Shown here: positions 36,763 to 45,217 of the stretch, in pieces
How the letters are laid out: each line of letters opens with the position of its first letter
Numbering within the stretch: the first letter of the stretch is position 1
Source of the DNA: Gottfriedia acidiceleris
GTDB taxonomy: Bacteria; Bacillota; Bacilli; Bacillales; Bacillaceae_G
NCBI RefSeq assembly: GCF_002128425.1
Contig: NZ_NESS01000001.1
Span: 434,001-498,000 of the forward strand
Length of the DNA stretch: 64,000 bases
Direction of reading: 5' to 3'
Program-made: the position numbers and the translations under genes
The notes under the pieces: generated by a model
Seen by the model: only the letters and a program-made list of their open reading frames with translations
Databases searched by the model: none
Told to the model about the DNA's origin: nothing

Positions 36763-37965
36763 TTATTTACTTTCAACTTTCAAAAAATTTGTTGGTTGGT
36801 ACGTTGGAAGTGTTTGTAAAAAACGATTAATTCTTTTGGTTGCTTCAATTAATTGATTTAATGAAGTTGCATAAGAACATCGAATATACCCTTCCCCACA
36901 TTCTCCAAAAACATTTCCCGGGACGACCGCTACTCTCTCATTTAATAATAATTGTTCAGCAAACTCCTCTGATGTTAAGCCAGTATTCTGTATTGATGGG
37001 AATACATAAAAAGCTCCACCTGGAAGATGGCATGACAATCCTATTTCCTGAAGAGATTGCACAAGGAAATTACGACGTTGCATATAACTGCGTCTCATTT
37101 CTTCTACATCATGATCTCCATTTCGAAGTGCTTCAACTGCAGCATGCTGTGACATAGTTGGTGCACACATAATTGCATACTGATGAACTTTAAGCATATG
37201 GGAAATAATGTCTGATGGTGCTGCAACAATCCCAAGGCGCCAACCAGTCATAGCAAATGTTTTAGAAAATCCAGAAATTAAAATTGTATGGTCTCGCATT
37301 CCATCAATATTTGCAAAGCTTGTATATTCGCCATCATAAACAAGTTCAGCATAAATTTCATCAGAAATGACAAGTAAATTATGCTTTTTAACAAATACGG
37401 CTAAATCCTCTAATAATTCTTTTTCTAGTAAAGTACCAGTTGGATTATTAGGATTACAAAGCAAGATCGCCTTTGTTTTTGATGTAAGTTTCTTTTTCAA
37501 CGCTTGAAGATTGATTTTAAACTCTTCTTCTCCTGTTGTTGCTAAATGAACTGGAACACCACCTGCTAGTGAAACTAAAGGAGCATATGAAACAAAGCAT
37601 GGATCAATGACAATTACTTCGTCTCCAGGATTTAAAATTGTTCTTAAAGCAATATCAATCCCTTGACTTGCCCCTACAGTTATAATTAATTCATCTTCAG
37701 GACTATAATGCACATCAAATTTCTTAGCGAAATAACGACTTACTTCCTGACGTAATTCTAACAGTCCAGCATTTGAAGTGTATGCCGTATGTCCTGTTTC
37801 TAACGAATAAATACTTGCTTCTCTCACGTTCCAAGGCGTGACAAAATCAGGTTCACCTACCCCAAGTGAAATGACATTATCCATACTAGCCGCTAAATCA
37901 AAAAACTTTCGAATCCCTGATGGTTGTAGTGTAGTTACTGTATTTGATAAATTAAATTTACTCAT
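36763..37965 (-). CDS. alaT: Class I aminotransferase, AlaT/YugH type
   Basis: PLP-dependent fold I aminotransferase. The 400-residue protein has GVGEPDFVTPWNV, the YTSNAGLLELRQEVSRY segment, CNPNNPTGT, SDEIYAELVYDG and the PLP Lys in SGFSKTFAMTGWRLG. In B. subtilis the same pairing of an Lrp-type regulator and this enzyme is alaR-alaT, with alanine transaminase activity. The start overlaps the alaR stop (ATGA). The substrate assignment rests on this pairing. Confidence 0.82.
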   Translation of the reverse strand: MSKFNLSNTVTTLQPSGIRKFFDLAASMDNVISLGVGEPDFVTPWNVREASIYSLETGHTAYTSNAGLLELRQEVSRYFAKKFDVHYSPEDELIITVGASQGIDIALRTILNPGDEVIVIDPCFVSYAPLVSLAGGVPVHLATTGEEEFKINLQALKKKLTSKTKAILLCNPNNPTGTLLEKELLEDLAVFVKKHNLLVISDEIYAELVYDGEYTSFANIDGMRDHTILISGFSKTFAMTGWRLGIVAAPSDIISHMLKVHQYAIMCAPTMSQHAAVEALRNGDHDVEEMRRSYMQRRNFLVQSLQEIGLSCHLPGGAFYVFPSIQNTGLTSEEFAEQLLLNERVAVVPGNVFGECGEGYIRCSYATSLNQLIEATKRINRFLQTLPTYQPTNFLKVESK

Positions 37966-38462
37966 GGCGTGATCACCATACGCTTATCGCTTTGTTTTTG
38001 ACCGTATACGATACTATCATGTTTATAACGTTTTAAAATAAAATGGGTAGTCGTTGATAAAATAGATTCTAAAGTTGATAATTTTTGGGATACAAATGAA
38101 GCAATTGACGTCATTGTTTTTCCTTCAACTACAACTGATAAGTCATATGTTCCTGACATTAAATAAACTGATTTTACTTCCGGGTATAAATAGATTTTTT
38201 CAGCAATCTCATCAAATCCTACCCCGCGTTTTGGTGCTACTTTCACATCAATCATAGCAGTTATACTTTCTTGAACTGGCACTTTACCCCAATCAATCAG
38301 CGTAATGTATTGAAGAATAACACGATCGTTTTCAAATTTTGTTAAAATATCAGCTACCTCATCTTCTGTAGCTCCAATCATTTTTGCTAAAACATCATTA
38401 CTTAAGCGTCCATTTTGTTCAATACACTGAAGTAACTGTATTTCTTTTTCTGTCATATTCAT
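37962..38462 (-). CDS. alaR: Lrp/AsnC family regulator, AlaR/YugG type
   Basis: A 166-residue Lrp-type regulator with an N-terminal helix-turn-helix (RLSNDVLAKMIGATEDEVADIL, read in parts) and a C-terminal RAM/ACT-like effector domain (VKSVYLMSGTYDLSVVVEGK). It is translationally coupled to the downstream aminotransferase, as in B. subtilis yugG-yugH, where it activates the pair. Control of its own operon is expected from the family. Confidence 0.83.
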   Translation of the reverse strand: MNMTEKEIQLLQCIEQNGRLSNDVLAKMIGATEDEVADILTKFENDRVILQYITLIDWGKVPVQESITAMIDVKVAPKRGVGFDEIAEKIYLYPEVKSVYLMSGTYDLSVVVEGKTMTSIASFVSQKLSTLESILSTTTHFILKRYKHDSIVYGQKQSDKRMVITP

Positions 38463-38536
38463 ATACTCCTTATGTATTCCATTTCCTGGAATTACGTTAG
38501 ATATTGATTCTTTTCATCTATATTTTAATAATTAAG

Positions 38537-39898
38537 TTAGATGACACTTTTTGAGAAGAATTCTTCATAAATAACTTTTACTGCTTTTTTCTCATCACAT
38601 GATTTTACTCCAAACATCATACTTACTTCTGAAGAACCTTGGTTTATCATTTCAATATTTATTCCCGCATTTGCTAACGCTTTACTCGCTCTTGCAGTAG
38701 TACCAACATTATGCCGCATTCCCTCACCTACTAACATGATTAAAGCAAGGTCCCTTTCAACGACTACATGGTCTGCATCTAATTCATCTTGGATGCGTTT
38801 AATAATTTGAACTTCTAATTCAACTGGTAATTGATTTTGACGAATAATAATAGAAATATCGTCGATTCCACTTGGCTGATGCTCATATGAAATTTGATAA
38901 TCCTCAAGTATTTGCAATAATTTACGCCCAAATCCTATTTCTCTGTTCATTAAATACTTGCTTATATAAATACTACAAAATCCATTATCACTCGCGATTC
39001 CAATTAAAGGACCGTTTGATAACGTACGTTCCTTAACAATGCGTGAACCTGGAGCAGTTGGATTATTTGTATTTTTAATGTTTACTGGAATGCCAGCTTG
39101 AAAGGCGGGTATCAATGCTTCGTCATGAAATACGTTAAAGCCTGCATAAGATAACTCTCTCATTTCTCGATAAGTTAATTCTTTAATTTCCTTTGGATTA
39201 TGAATAATCGCTGGATTTACAGAAAAAACTGCATCAACATCTGTAAAGTTTTCATATAAAGTAGCTTTAACTCCATTGGCAACAACAGAACCAGTAATAT
39301 CTGAGCCACTGCGAGAAAATGTAACGATATGTCCATCTTCTGAATATCCAAAAAATCCTGGGAATATAAGAATTCCAGATTTTTTTCTCAATTCAAGTAA
39401 GTTCTCATAGCTTTTCGCTAAAACTTGGGCATGTCCTGGTTCATTTGTAACAAACAAACCTGCTTCTTTTGGATTAATGTAACTTGCCTCAAGTTCTTTA
39501 AACTGAAAATATGAAGCTACTAATTTAGCACAATTATCTTCCCCACATGCCATAACAGCATCCATATATCTTGCAGGATGATCCTTTTTACTACTTAACG
39601 AAAGTTCGATACCGAGTGAAATTTCATCAATAATATCCGTAGATAAACCTAATCCATTTGCAATTTCAGAATACCTTTGAATAATTTGATTGAATTCTTT
39701 CGAATAGTCCTTTCCCTGTAGAGCAAGTTGTGCGCAACTAATTAGTAAATCGGTAACTTTGATATCATCTGGAAATCTTTTGCCTGGTGCAGATACAACG
39801 ATAATTTTACGTTCAACATCTGATGTAACAATCTGAAATACTTTTTCAATTTGTTCCGAAGTGGCTAATGAAGATCCACCAAATTTTACGATTTTCAT
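38537..39898 (-). CDS. thrD: Aspartate kinase, YclM/ThrD type
   Basis: Phosphorylates aspartate, the first step to lysine, threonine and methionine. The 453-residue protein starts MKIVKFGGSSLATSEQI and has FSRSGSDITGSVVANGV in the kinase domain and two ACT domains at the C-terminus (LMLVGEGMRHNVGTTARA, INIEMINQGSSEVSMMFGV). Length and lack of an internal lysC-type second start match the threonine-linked YclM group of B. subtilis rather than DapG or LysC. It has a 430-base upstream gap with stem structures. Confidence 0.9.
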   Translation of the reverse strand: MKIVKFGGSSLATSEQIEKVFQIVTSDVERKIIVVSAPGKRFPDDIKVTDLLISCAQLALQGKDYSKEFNQIIQRYSEIANGLGLSTDIIDEISLGIELSLSSKKDHPARYMDAVMACGEDNCAKLVASYFQFKELEASYINPKEAGLFVTNEPGHAQVLAKSYENLLELRKKSGILIFPGFFGYSEDGHIVTFSRSGSDITGSVVANGVKATLYENFTDVDAVFSVNPAIIHNPKEIKELTYREMRELSYAGFNVFHDEALIPAFQAGIPVNIKNTNNPTAPGSRIVKERTLSNGPLIGIASDNGFCSIYISKYLMNREIGFGRKLLQILEDYQISYEHQPSGIDDISIIIRQNQLPVELEVQIIKRIQDELDADHVVVERDLALIMLVGEGMRHNVGTTARASKALANAGINIEMINQGSSEVSMMFGVKSCDEKKAVKVIYEEFFSKSVI

Positions 39899-40303
39899 TT
39901 TTATTACCCCTAATTTAGTTAATTTTCAGTTAAAAATAATGTTACAATTATCCTCCTTATGTGAGAAAAAATCAACACCATTTCATAAGTTTTTTTGGTA
40001 GATTTTAGTATCTCACAAAAAGAATTTGGTGTTGTTGTGGGTATTTATTCAATCTAGTGAAAAGAATAGCGGTATGAAAGTGTTGATTCTTTAGGTCAAG
40101 TTTAGGATTATAAGAACAGGGTTAAGTGCAGAATCTAATTTCTGTTTGTCCCTCCAGATCACCTTATTTTTCTTTTAGGCTTGTTTTACTGTTTTATTGC
40201 ATTGTATAAAAATGCAATTAAAAATAATTTTAAAAATGTTGAAAAAATAACTCAATAAAACAAACTATATTCTTCTAAAAATTTTTACTGCTCCAATAGA
40301 AAA
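39899..40303 (-). promoter_or_regulatory. Structured leader/operator region of the aspartate kinase gene
   Basis: No gene is seen. The minus strand carries an inverted repeat of TGTGAGA (40011-40017) with TCTCACA (39960-39966), extended inside by GATTTT/AAAATC-type pairing (stem arms 40001-40006 and 39968-39973). It lies about 60 bases before the start codon and is followed by AAGGAGG, which serves no visible frame. Further up, 40119-40154 can form a two-part stem with CAGAA/TTCTG and GGG/CCC, and ATTGCATT/AATGCAAT (40196-40218) is another inverted repeat. It does not match the lysine riboswitch or T-box consensus. Confidence 0.4.
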
Positions 40304-40327
40304 CTCCCTATTTTAACAAATAGGGAG
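40304..40327 (-). terminator. Terminator after the histidine kinase gene
   Basis: CTCCCTATTT with AAATAGGGAG (10 bp, 4-base loop) 5 bases past the stop; on the minus strand TTTTCTATT follows. Confidence 0.75.
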
Positions 40328-40331
40328 CTTT

Positions 40332-41684
40332 TTATGATAAATCTAGTAATACAATGAAGTTGGTGTACTCGTTTTCTATACTAGAAACAGATATCGTCCC
40401 ACCTAACCGATTCGTTATTGACTGAGCGATTGATAAACCAAGTCCATAACCTTCCGTTTTTTTTGCTCTTGATGGATCAGAACGGTAGAATCGATCAAAT
40501 ACTTTTGGCAAATCTCCGGCTGGAATTCCTTTGCCACTATTTTTAATAGAGAACTTCACTTGTCGTTTTAATTTTGTAAGTGTAACTTCAATCTGTCCTT
40601 CTTCATTAGTGTATTTGACTGCATTATCAAATAAGATCATCATTAGTTGCTTAATTTTATCTGGATCACTTTCTAACATAACATTTGATTCAATGGAATG
40701 ATTTAAACTAATTTTCTTATCCTTTAATACCGTTTCCATTGACATCATTACTTCATGTATTTCCGTACTGAGATCAAAAAGCTTTATATTAATCTCATCA
40801 ATTGCTTCTTCCATTTTTGTTAAAGTTAACAGGTTATTAATTAGTTTTGTCATTCGATCGGAGCCAACTTTTATATGGTTAAACCATTTTTGCTGATTTT
40901 CAATTGTTTCTTCCTTATTGGCCATAAGCACATCATAATTAGCATTAATAATAGCTAACGGTGTTTTTAATTCATGTGATGCATCCGCTACAAATTGATT
41001 TTGCTTTTTCCAAGCTTCGGCAATCGGTTCAATTGCTCGATTTGCAAAATAGCCACTTATAAAATAAATAGCAAAAAGCGTGATAAGTCCAACACTTATT
41101 AATGTTGTTAGAAGTTTAAATAATGCCTTATGGGACTCGGTCACGTCTAAAAAATTTATTAAGGTCACTTTATTTATGATTTGTGGTTTTTCATTGGATT
41201 GATTAACAATCATCTCTGCTGGTTTAATTACATACTGCCATTTTTTACCATCTAAAGTGAAAGTTGAAAAGTTCTTTTTATTTTCCAAAGCAATTTCTGT
41301 AGCTTTTTTAAACGTTTCTGTAGGCATTGAAATAAATGAATGACCTTCAACAACATTTCCATTTGAATCAACTTCCACACTAAAAGACACTGAATCTCCT
41401 AGCGAAATTTTTTGTGTAACAATTCCACCTGTACCAATAACATTCGTTATTTCTTTCTTATTTTCGACCTCTCCTTTATTTTTCAGCTCAGAACTTATTT
41501 CTTTATTTTTTATCTCTCTTTGAATCATAATTTGTTTTTCAGTCTGTGCATCTAGCTTTTTTTTATTTTCATTTTGAATATTGTTGTAAGTCATTATGTA
41601 GATGATCGTAAAAGCCACAACCATGACCAATGAAATAACTGACATATTAATAAGTAGAAATTTATTACGGAGTTTCTTAAACAT
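40332..41684 (-). CDS. Sensor histidine kinase
   Basis: Membrane sensor of a two-component system. The 450-residue protein has two membrane helices (about 12-32 and 189-210) around an extracellular domain of about 155 residues that is Lys/Glu-rich at first. A short linker (ANRAIEPIAEAWKKQNQF) follows in place of a full HAMP, then the HisKA box FVADASHELKTPL with His237, and the ATPase domain with ILFDNAVKYTNEEG and YGLGLSIAQSI. Its start overlaps the regulator gene by 8 bases. The signal is unknown; the adjacent secreted Asp-box protein is a likely part of the same response. Confidence 0.92.
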   Translation of the reverse strand: MFKKLRNKFLLINMSVISLVMVVAFTIIYIMTYNNIQNENKKKLDAQTEKQIMIQREIKNKEISSELKNKGEVENKKEITNVIGTGGIVTQKISLGDSVSFSVEVDSNGNVVEGHSFISMPTETFKKATEIALENKKNFSTFTLDGKKWQYVIKPAEMIVNQSNEKPQIINKVTLINFLDVTESHKALFKLLTTLISVGLITLFAIYFISGYFANRAIEPIAEAWKKQNQFVADASHELKTPLAIINANYDVLMANKEETIENQQKWFNHIKVGSDRMTKLINNLLTLTKMEEAIDEINIKLFDLSTEIHEVMMSMETVLKDKKISLNHSIESNVMLESDPDKIKQLMMILFDNAVKYTNEEGQIEVTLTKLKRQVKFSIKNSGKGIPAGDLPKVFDRFYRSDPSRAKKTEGYGLGLSIAQSITNRLGGTISVSSIENEYTNFIVLLDLS

Positions 41685-42372
41685 ATTTGTCCCCAGACTT
41701 GCTATTTTTCAAAAAATAACCCGCACCTCGAACCGTTCCGATTGAAACATTTGATTCAACCTGTCTTAGCTTTTTTCGTAAAAGTGAAACCTGTACCTCA
41801 ACATGACGATCATCGGTATCTGTGTCGTAGCCCCATAGCTTCTCAATAATTGTTTCTTTAGAACTAATTGCATCTTTTCGGTTAATGAGCAGTTCTAATA
41901 GTTGAAATTCTTTTAAAGTCAACTTAACTTCATTATCTCTACTGCATAAAACTAACATCTTCTGATTAAGCGAAATATCTTCATATGTAAGAATACCATC
42001 TCTTATTAATTCGGTTTTTCGTCGTCCTAATGCTCTTAGTCGAGCAAGTAATTCATCCGTGTGGAATGGCTTCGCTAAATAATCATCCGCACCACTGTCT
42101 AAACCTCGTATTTTGTCAGTAATATCCCCCTTTGCTGTCAACAAAATGATAGGGGTCTCGATTCCATTATTTCGTAATTCTATTAAAACTTGAATGCCAT
42201 CCATTTTTGGAAGCATGATATCTAGAATAATAATGTCATATATATTTGATAGTCCACAGTCTAGTCCAAACTCACCATCACAAGCTAAATCAACGCTGTA
42301 GTGATTCTTCTTCAAGACTTGTGCAATAGCTTCAGCAATATAAATTTCATCTTCAACCATTAATATTCTCAT
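41677..42372 (-). CDS. OmpR family response regulator
   Basis: The 231-residue regulator starts MRILMVEDEIYIAEAI and has the receiver phosphorylation site D51 (IILDIMLPKMDG). A winged-helix domain follows with LTLKEFQLLELLINRKDA and the RHVEVQVSLLRKKLR recognition region. ATG 42370-42372 has AGAGG upstream; a frame 15 codons longer ends in a hairpin region and is not supported. It precedes its kinase and follows the Asp-box protein gene, from which it is separated by a 145-base gap with an inverted repeat. OmpR-type regulators bind direct repeats of 10-11 base period, like those seen at 43280-43299. Confidence 0.94.
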   Translation of the reverse strand: MRILMVEDEIYIAEAIAQVLKKNHYSVDLACDGEFGLDCGLSNIYDIIILDIMLPKMDGIQVLIELRNNGIETPIILLTAKGDITDKIRGLDSGADDYLAKPFHTDELLARLRALGRRKTELIRDGILTYEDISLNQKMLVLCSRDNEVKLTLKEFQLLELLINRKDAISSKETIIEKLWGYDTDTDDRHVEVQVSLLRKKLRQVESNVSIGTVRGAGYFLKNSKSGDKYV

Positions 42373-42406
42373 AATAAACCTCTTTACTTTTAATTCTTTT
42401 TGAAGC

Positions 42407-42448
42407 ATCCCCAACAAATGAGCTGTACACTTCTCATCTGTTGGGGAT
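42407..42448 (-). repeat. Near-perfect inverted repeat before the response regulator gene
   Basis: ATCCCCAACA (42407-42416) pairs with TGTTGGGGAT (42439-42448), and inside ATGAG (42418-42422) pairs with CTCAT (42433-42437), with one mismatch between and a 10-base loop. There is no T tract on either side, so it is a poor intrinsic terminator; it could be a stabilising or processing hairpin, or an operator, in the leader of the regulator gene. Confidence 0.7.
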
Positions 42449-42517
42449 GTATTAAGTATATACTGTAGTGACTAAATTCATTTACATAATTAAAGCATTT
42501 TTATACTTCAATCCTCA

Positions 42518-43213
42518 TTAATCAATTTTCTTTTTTACATTAATTGATCCATCTTCATTTTTTTTAATTATTACATCTTCTGGAGCTTTCTCAGTCCAAG
42601 TCTTCCCTCCATCTATAGAAAACTTCACTTTTCCATTTTCTTTTTTCGTCATAAATGGTTTTTTCATTTCTGGCTCACCATCAATCCATGTTTTGCCACC
42701 GTCTTTAGAATATTTTGCTACACCATTTTCTTTTTTTACAATCAGCTTCTTTTTCACAAAAACTGACTTATCATCTTTGTCTACCATTTTGAAATTGTCT
42801 GGCGCTTTATCACTCCAAGTCTTCCCACCGTCTTTTGAGAACTTAAGCTTTCCATCCTCTTTCTTTACTATTACACCTCCTGAAGGTGTAGTATTTGTAT
42901 CACCAAAAATAAATGATTCCTTACCATTTGCATCTTGTATTACTTTCCCCTTTTTAGGAGCACCTGGAATCCAAGTCTTGCCACCATCAGTTGAGTGACT
43001 AATTACTCCATTTTCATTTTTAACTAACATTTTAATTCTTATTTTCTCATTTTGTTGAGAAACAGAAGCTTCATTATGTTTTGTTTGAGCTCCATCATTA
43101 TTTGCAGCGTATGCGGCTCCTGAACCGATACCTAGAACTAACGCGCCACAAACCGATGCTACAACTGCCTTCTTTTTTGTTGTATTTAACAGCGTATAAA
43201 TCTTTTCTTGCAT
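42518..43213 (-). CDS. Small secreted protein with four Asp-box (BNR) repeats
   Basis: A 231-residue protein with a polar start, a hydrophobic segment (about 16-36, AVVASVCGALVLGIGSGAAY) ending in AYAANN, which looks like a signal peptide with an AxA cleavage site. The mature part is very Lys-rich and has four Asp-box motifs (S-x-D-G-G-K-T-W) at about 74-81, 126-133, 169-176 and 199-206. Each is preceded by a VKKENG-like strand and followed by a Pro a few residues later. Asp boxes occur in sialidase-type beta-propellers, but four short units of 30-52 residues are too few for a full propeller and I see no catalytic domain. Its place at the head of the two-component genes suggests a target or partner of that system. 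Confidence 0.72.
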   Translation of the reverse strand: MQEKIYTLLNTTKKKAVVASVCGALVLGIGSGAAYAANNDGAQTKHNEASVSQQNEKIRIKMLVKNENGVISHSTDGGKTWIPGAPKKGKVIQDANGKESFIFGDTNTTPSGGVIVKKEDGKLKFSKDGGKTWSDKAPDNFKMVDKDDKSVFVKKKLIVKKENGVAKYSKDGGKTWIDGEPEMKKPFMTKKENGKVKFSIDGGKTWTEKAPEDVIIKKNEDGSINVKKKID

Positions 43214-43518
43214 TTTTATTTCCTCCTAAATTCAAATTTATGTAAGCAGCTGACTTACAATTATAATAGTAGAAGACAGACCTTTAACGAACCTTAAACG
43301 GTTTACTATTTCTTATATTTACTTTTTCTCTCAGCTAACCATTAACTAACCTAGCTTGGTTTTAATGCTCTGCTCAATCCTATTGATCTTTCTGAAGAGC
43401 ATATTGAATTTTTCAACCATCAAATTTAACTGAAAATTCACACTAGAGTAAAGAAGCTTTAACATTTCTTCCCTATTCTTAGTAAGTAACCTACTAGCTA
43501 ATTAGGAGGGAGAAACTA
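43214..43518. promoter_or_regulatory. Divergent promoter region with OmpR-type direct repeats
   Basis: On the minus strand GTTTAAGGT and GTTAAAGGT (43291-43299 and 43280-43288) are direct repeats with an 11-base period. The downstream copy covers where the -35 would be, and TATAAT (43260-43265) lies 14 bases further; the Asp-box gene starts about 45 bases later. This is the layout of an activated OmpR-family promoter. A second 11-base-period repeat, CTAACC at 43335-43340 and 43346-43351, lies toward the divergent 5'-nucleotidase gene, for which I see no clear promoter. Confidence 0.5.
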
Positions 43519-45147
43519 TTGAATTGGAACGCATTGAAAAAAGCAGTTCTTGCTTTTGTTCTTACGACTACTTTATCTGCAGGGGTATTTATGGTCTCCG
43601 GTAATCCGGCTGCTAGAAACATTCCTATTAACACCAAGAATGATAAGAACCGTTTCATTCAAGTACAATTACTTGGTATTAATGATTTTCATGGACAATT
43701 AAATACGACCCGAAAATTTAAAGGTAGGAATGTTGGCGGAGTAGATTATCTTGCCGCATATTTGTTACAAAAGAAAAAAGAAAACAAAAATACAATTTTA
43801 GTTCATGCCGGTGACATGGTTGGTGGAAGTCCTCCAATATCCTCATTTCTTCAGGATGAACCTACAATTGAAGTATTAAACAAGATGGGTTTTGACTATG
43901 GGACTCTAGGGAACCATGAATTCGATCGTGGTGTGAATGAAATGATGAGGTTAATCCAAGGAGGATTTAATCAAAAAACCGGTTATTTTAAAGGGGCAAA
44001 TTTCCCATATATATGTGCCAACGTAATCGAGGATCAAACTGGTAAGACAATTCTGCCCCCATATAGTATAAAAAATATTAACGGCGTACGGATTGGATTT
44101 ATCGGGGTCGTAATAAAAGATACTCCAAAGATTGCACCGCCAAACAAAACAGCTGGAGTAAAGTTCATTGATGAAGTAAAATCAATCAATAATTCAGTAG
44201 AGGTACTTAAAAAACAAGGTGTAAAAGCAATCGTGGTGCTTGCTCATAATGGTGGAAATCAGTCCAAAGCAAATGGAAATGCTACAGGTGAAATCGTTAG
44301 AATGGCAAAAAAAATGGATGATGAAGTTGACGTAGTTATATCAGGACATACACATACTTATCTTAACAAAGAAGTAAGCGGAAAACTAATTGTTCAATCC
44401 TACTCCTATGGAACATCTTTCTCCGATATTCAGTTAAAAATCGATCCTATTACTAAAGATATCGTAGACAAAAAGGCAAGTATAAAGATGGTCTACCAAG
44501 ATGCGATTAAACCAGATCCTGAAATAAAGATAATGATACAAAATTATGAATCTAAAATTGCACCTATCGTAAATAAAGTCGTTGGAAAAGCTGCAAACGA
44601 CATTTTAAGTAAGAAGAATCGTAATGGAGAATCTAGTTTAGGAAATATAATTGCAGATTCACAACGAATTGCAATGAAGTCCGATTTCGCATTTATGAAT
44701 TTTAGTGGAATACGTGCTGATCTTCCAAAAGGGGATGTAACTTTGGATGAATTGTTTACGATTCAACCATTTAAAATTAAGCTCGTTAAAATGACTTTAT
44801 CTGGTGAACAAATCCGGAAACTTCTTAATCAGCAATGGCAGGAACATGGAAGTGTTCGAATGCTACAAATCTCAGGCTTAAAATACACTTGGGATAGTAC
44901 GCAAGATTCTGGGCAAAAAGTTATTAATATCATGCGAACAAATGGTACACCAATTAATCCACAAACTAGATATACTGTCACTACAAATAGCTATCTTGCA
45001 AATGGCGGTGACAATTTCTCGGTACTACTAACAGGGAAAAATAAAGTGGAAGGTCCAACAGATCTGGAGGCATTAGAAGATTATGTGAATGAACAAAAGC
45101 AGCCATTGTTCCCAACATTCGAAGGTCGGATTAATCGAATTAAATAG
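43519..45147 (+). CDS. Secreted 5'-nucleotidase / 2',3'-cyclic phosphodiesterase family protein
   Basis: Exported metallophosphoesterase of the 5'-nucleotidase family, expected to release phosphate from extracellular nucleotides. The 542-residue protein has a signal peptide (about 1-32, LKKAVLAFVLTTTLSAGVFM). The metal-binding motifs are NDFHGQL, HAGDMVGG, GNHEFDRG, LAHNGGN and GHTHTY, and the C-terminal nucleotide-binding domain contains NFSGIRADLPKGDVT and NSYLANGGDNF. No LPXTG anchor is seen. The start is TTG 43519, with AGGAGGG 8 bases upstream. It is divergent from the Asp-box gene. Confidence 0.9.
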   Translation: MNWNALKKAVLAFVLTTTLSAGVFMVSGNPAARNIPINTKNDKNRFIQVQLLGINDFHGQLNTTRKFKGRNVGGVDYLAAYLLQKKKENKNTILVHAGDMVGGSPPISSFLQDEPTIEVLNKMGFDYGTLGNHEFDRGVNEMMRLIQGGFNQKTGYFKGANFPYICANVIEDQTGKTILPPYSIKNINGVRIGFIGVVIKDTPKIAPPNKTAGVKFIDEVKSINNSVEVLKKQGVKAIVVLAHNGGNQSKANGNATGEIVRMAKKMDDEVDVVISGHTHTYLNKEVSGKLIVQSYSYGTSFSDIQLKIDPITKDIVDKKASIKMVYQDAIKPDPEIKIMIQNYESKIAPIVNKVVGKAANDILSKKNRNGESSLGNIIADSQRIAMKSDFAFMNFSGIRADLPKGDVTLDELFTIQPFKIKLVKMTLSGEQIRKLLNQQWQEHGSVRMLQISGLKYTWDSTQDSGQKVINIMRTNGTPINPQTRYTVTTNSYLANGGDNFSVLLTGKNKVEGPTDLEALEDYVNEQKQPLFPTFEGRINRIK

Positions 45148-45184
45148 ATTTTTAGAAAGCCCAATGCTTTAAATTCGTCCATAA

Positions 45185-45214
45185 AAAAAGTTCCCTTCTA
45201 TGAGGGAACTTTTT
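45185..45214. terminator. Bidirectional terminator between the 5'-nucleotidase gene and gcvPB
   Basis: A perfect 12-bp stem (AAAAAGTTCCCT with AGGGAACTTTTT) and a 6-base loop between convergent genes. Confidence 0.9.
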
Positions 45215-45217
45215 GAT

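Noticed and set aside
42693-42998. Plus-strand frame opposite the Asp-box protein gene
   Set aside because: It mirrors the repeats of the real gene; the Pro/Ser/Phe-rich product is what antisense of Lys/Gly codons gives.
43332-43345. 14-mer CAGCTAACCATTAA, also present at about 49223-49236
   Set aside because: A shared 14-mer in 64 kb of A/T-rich DNA is expected by chance, and the flanks differ.
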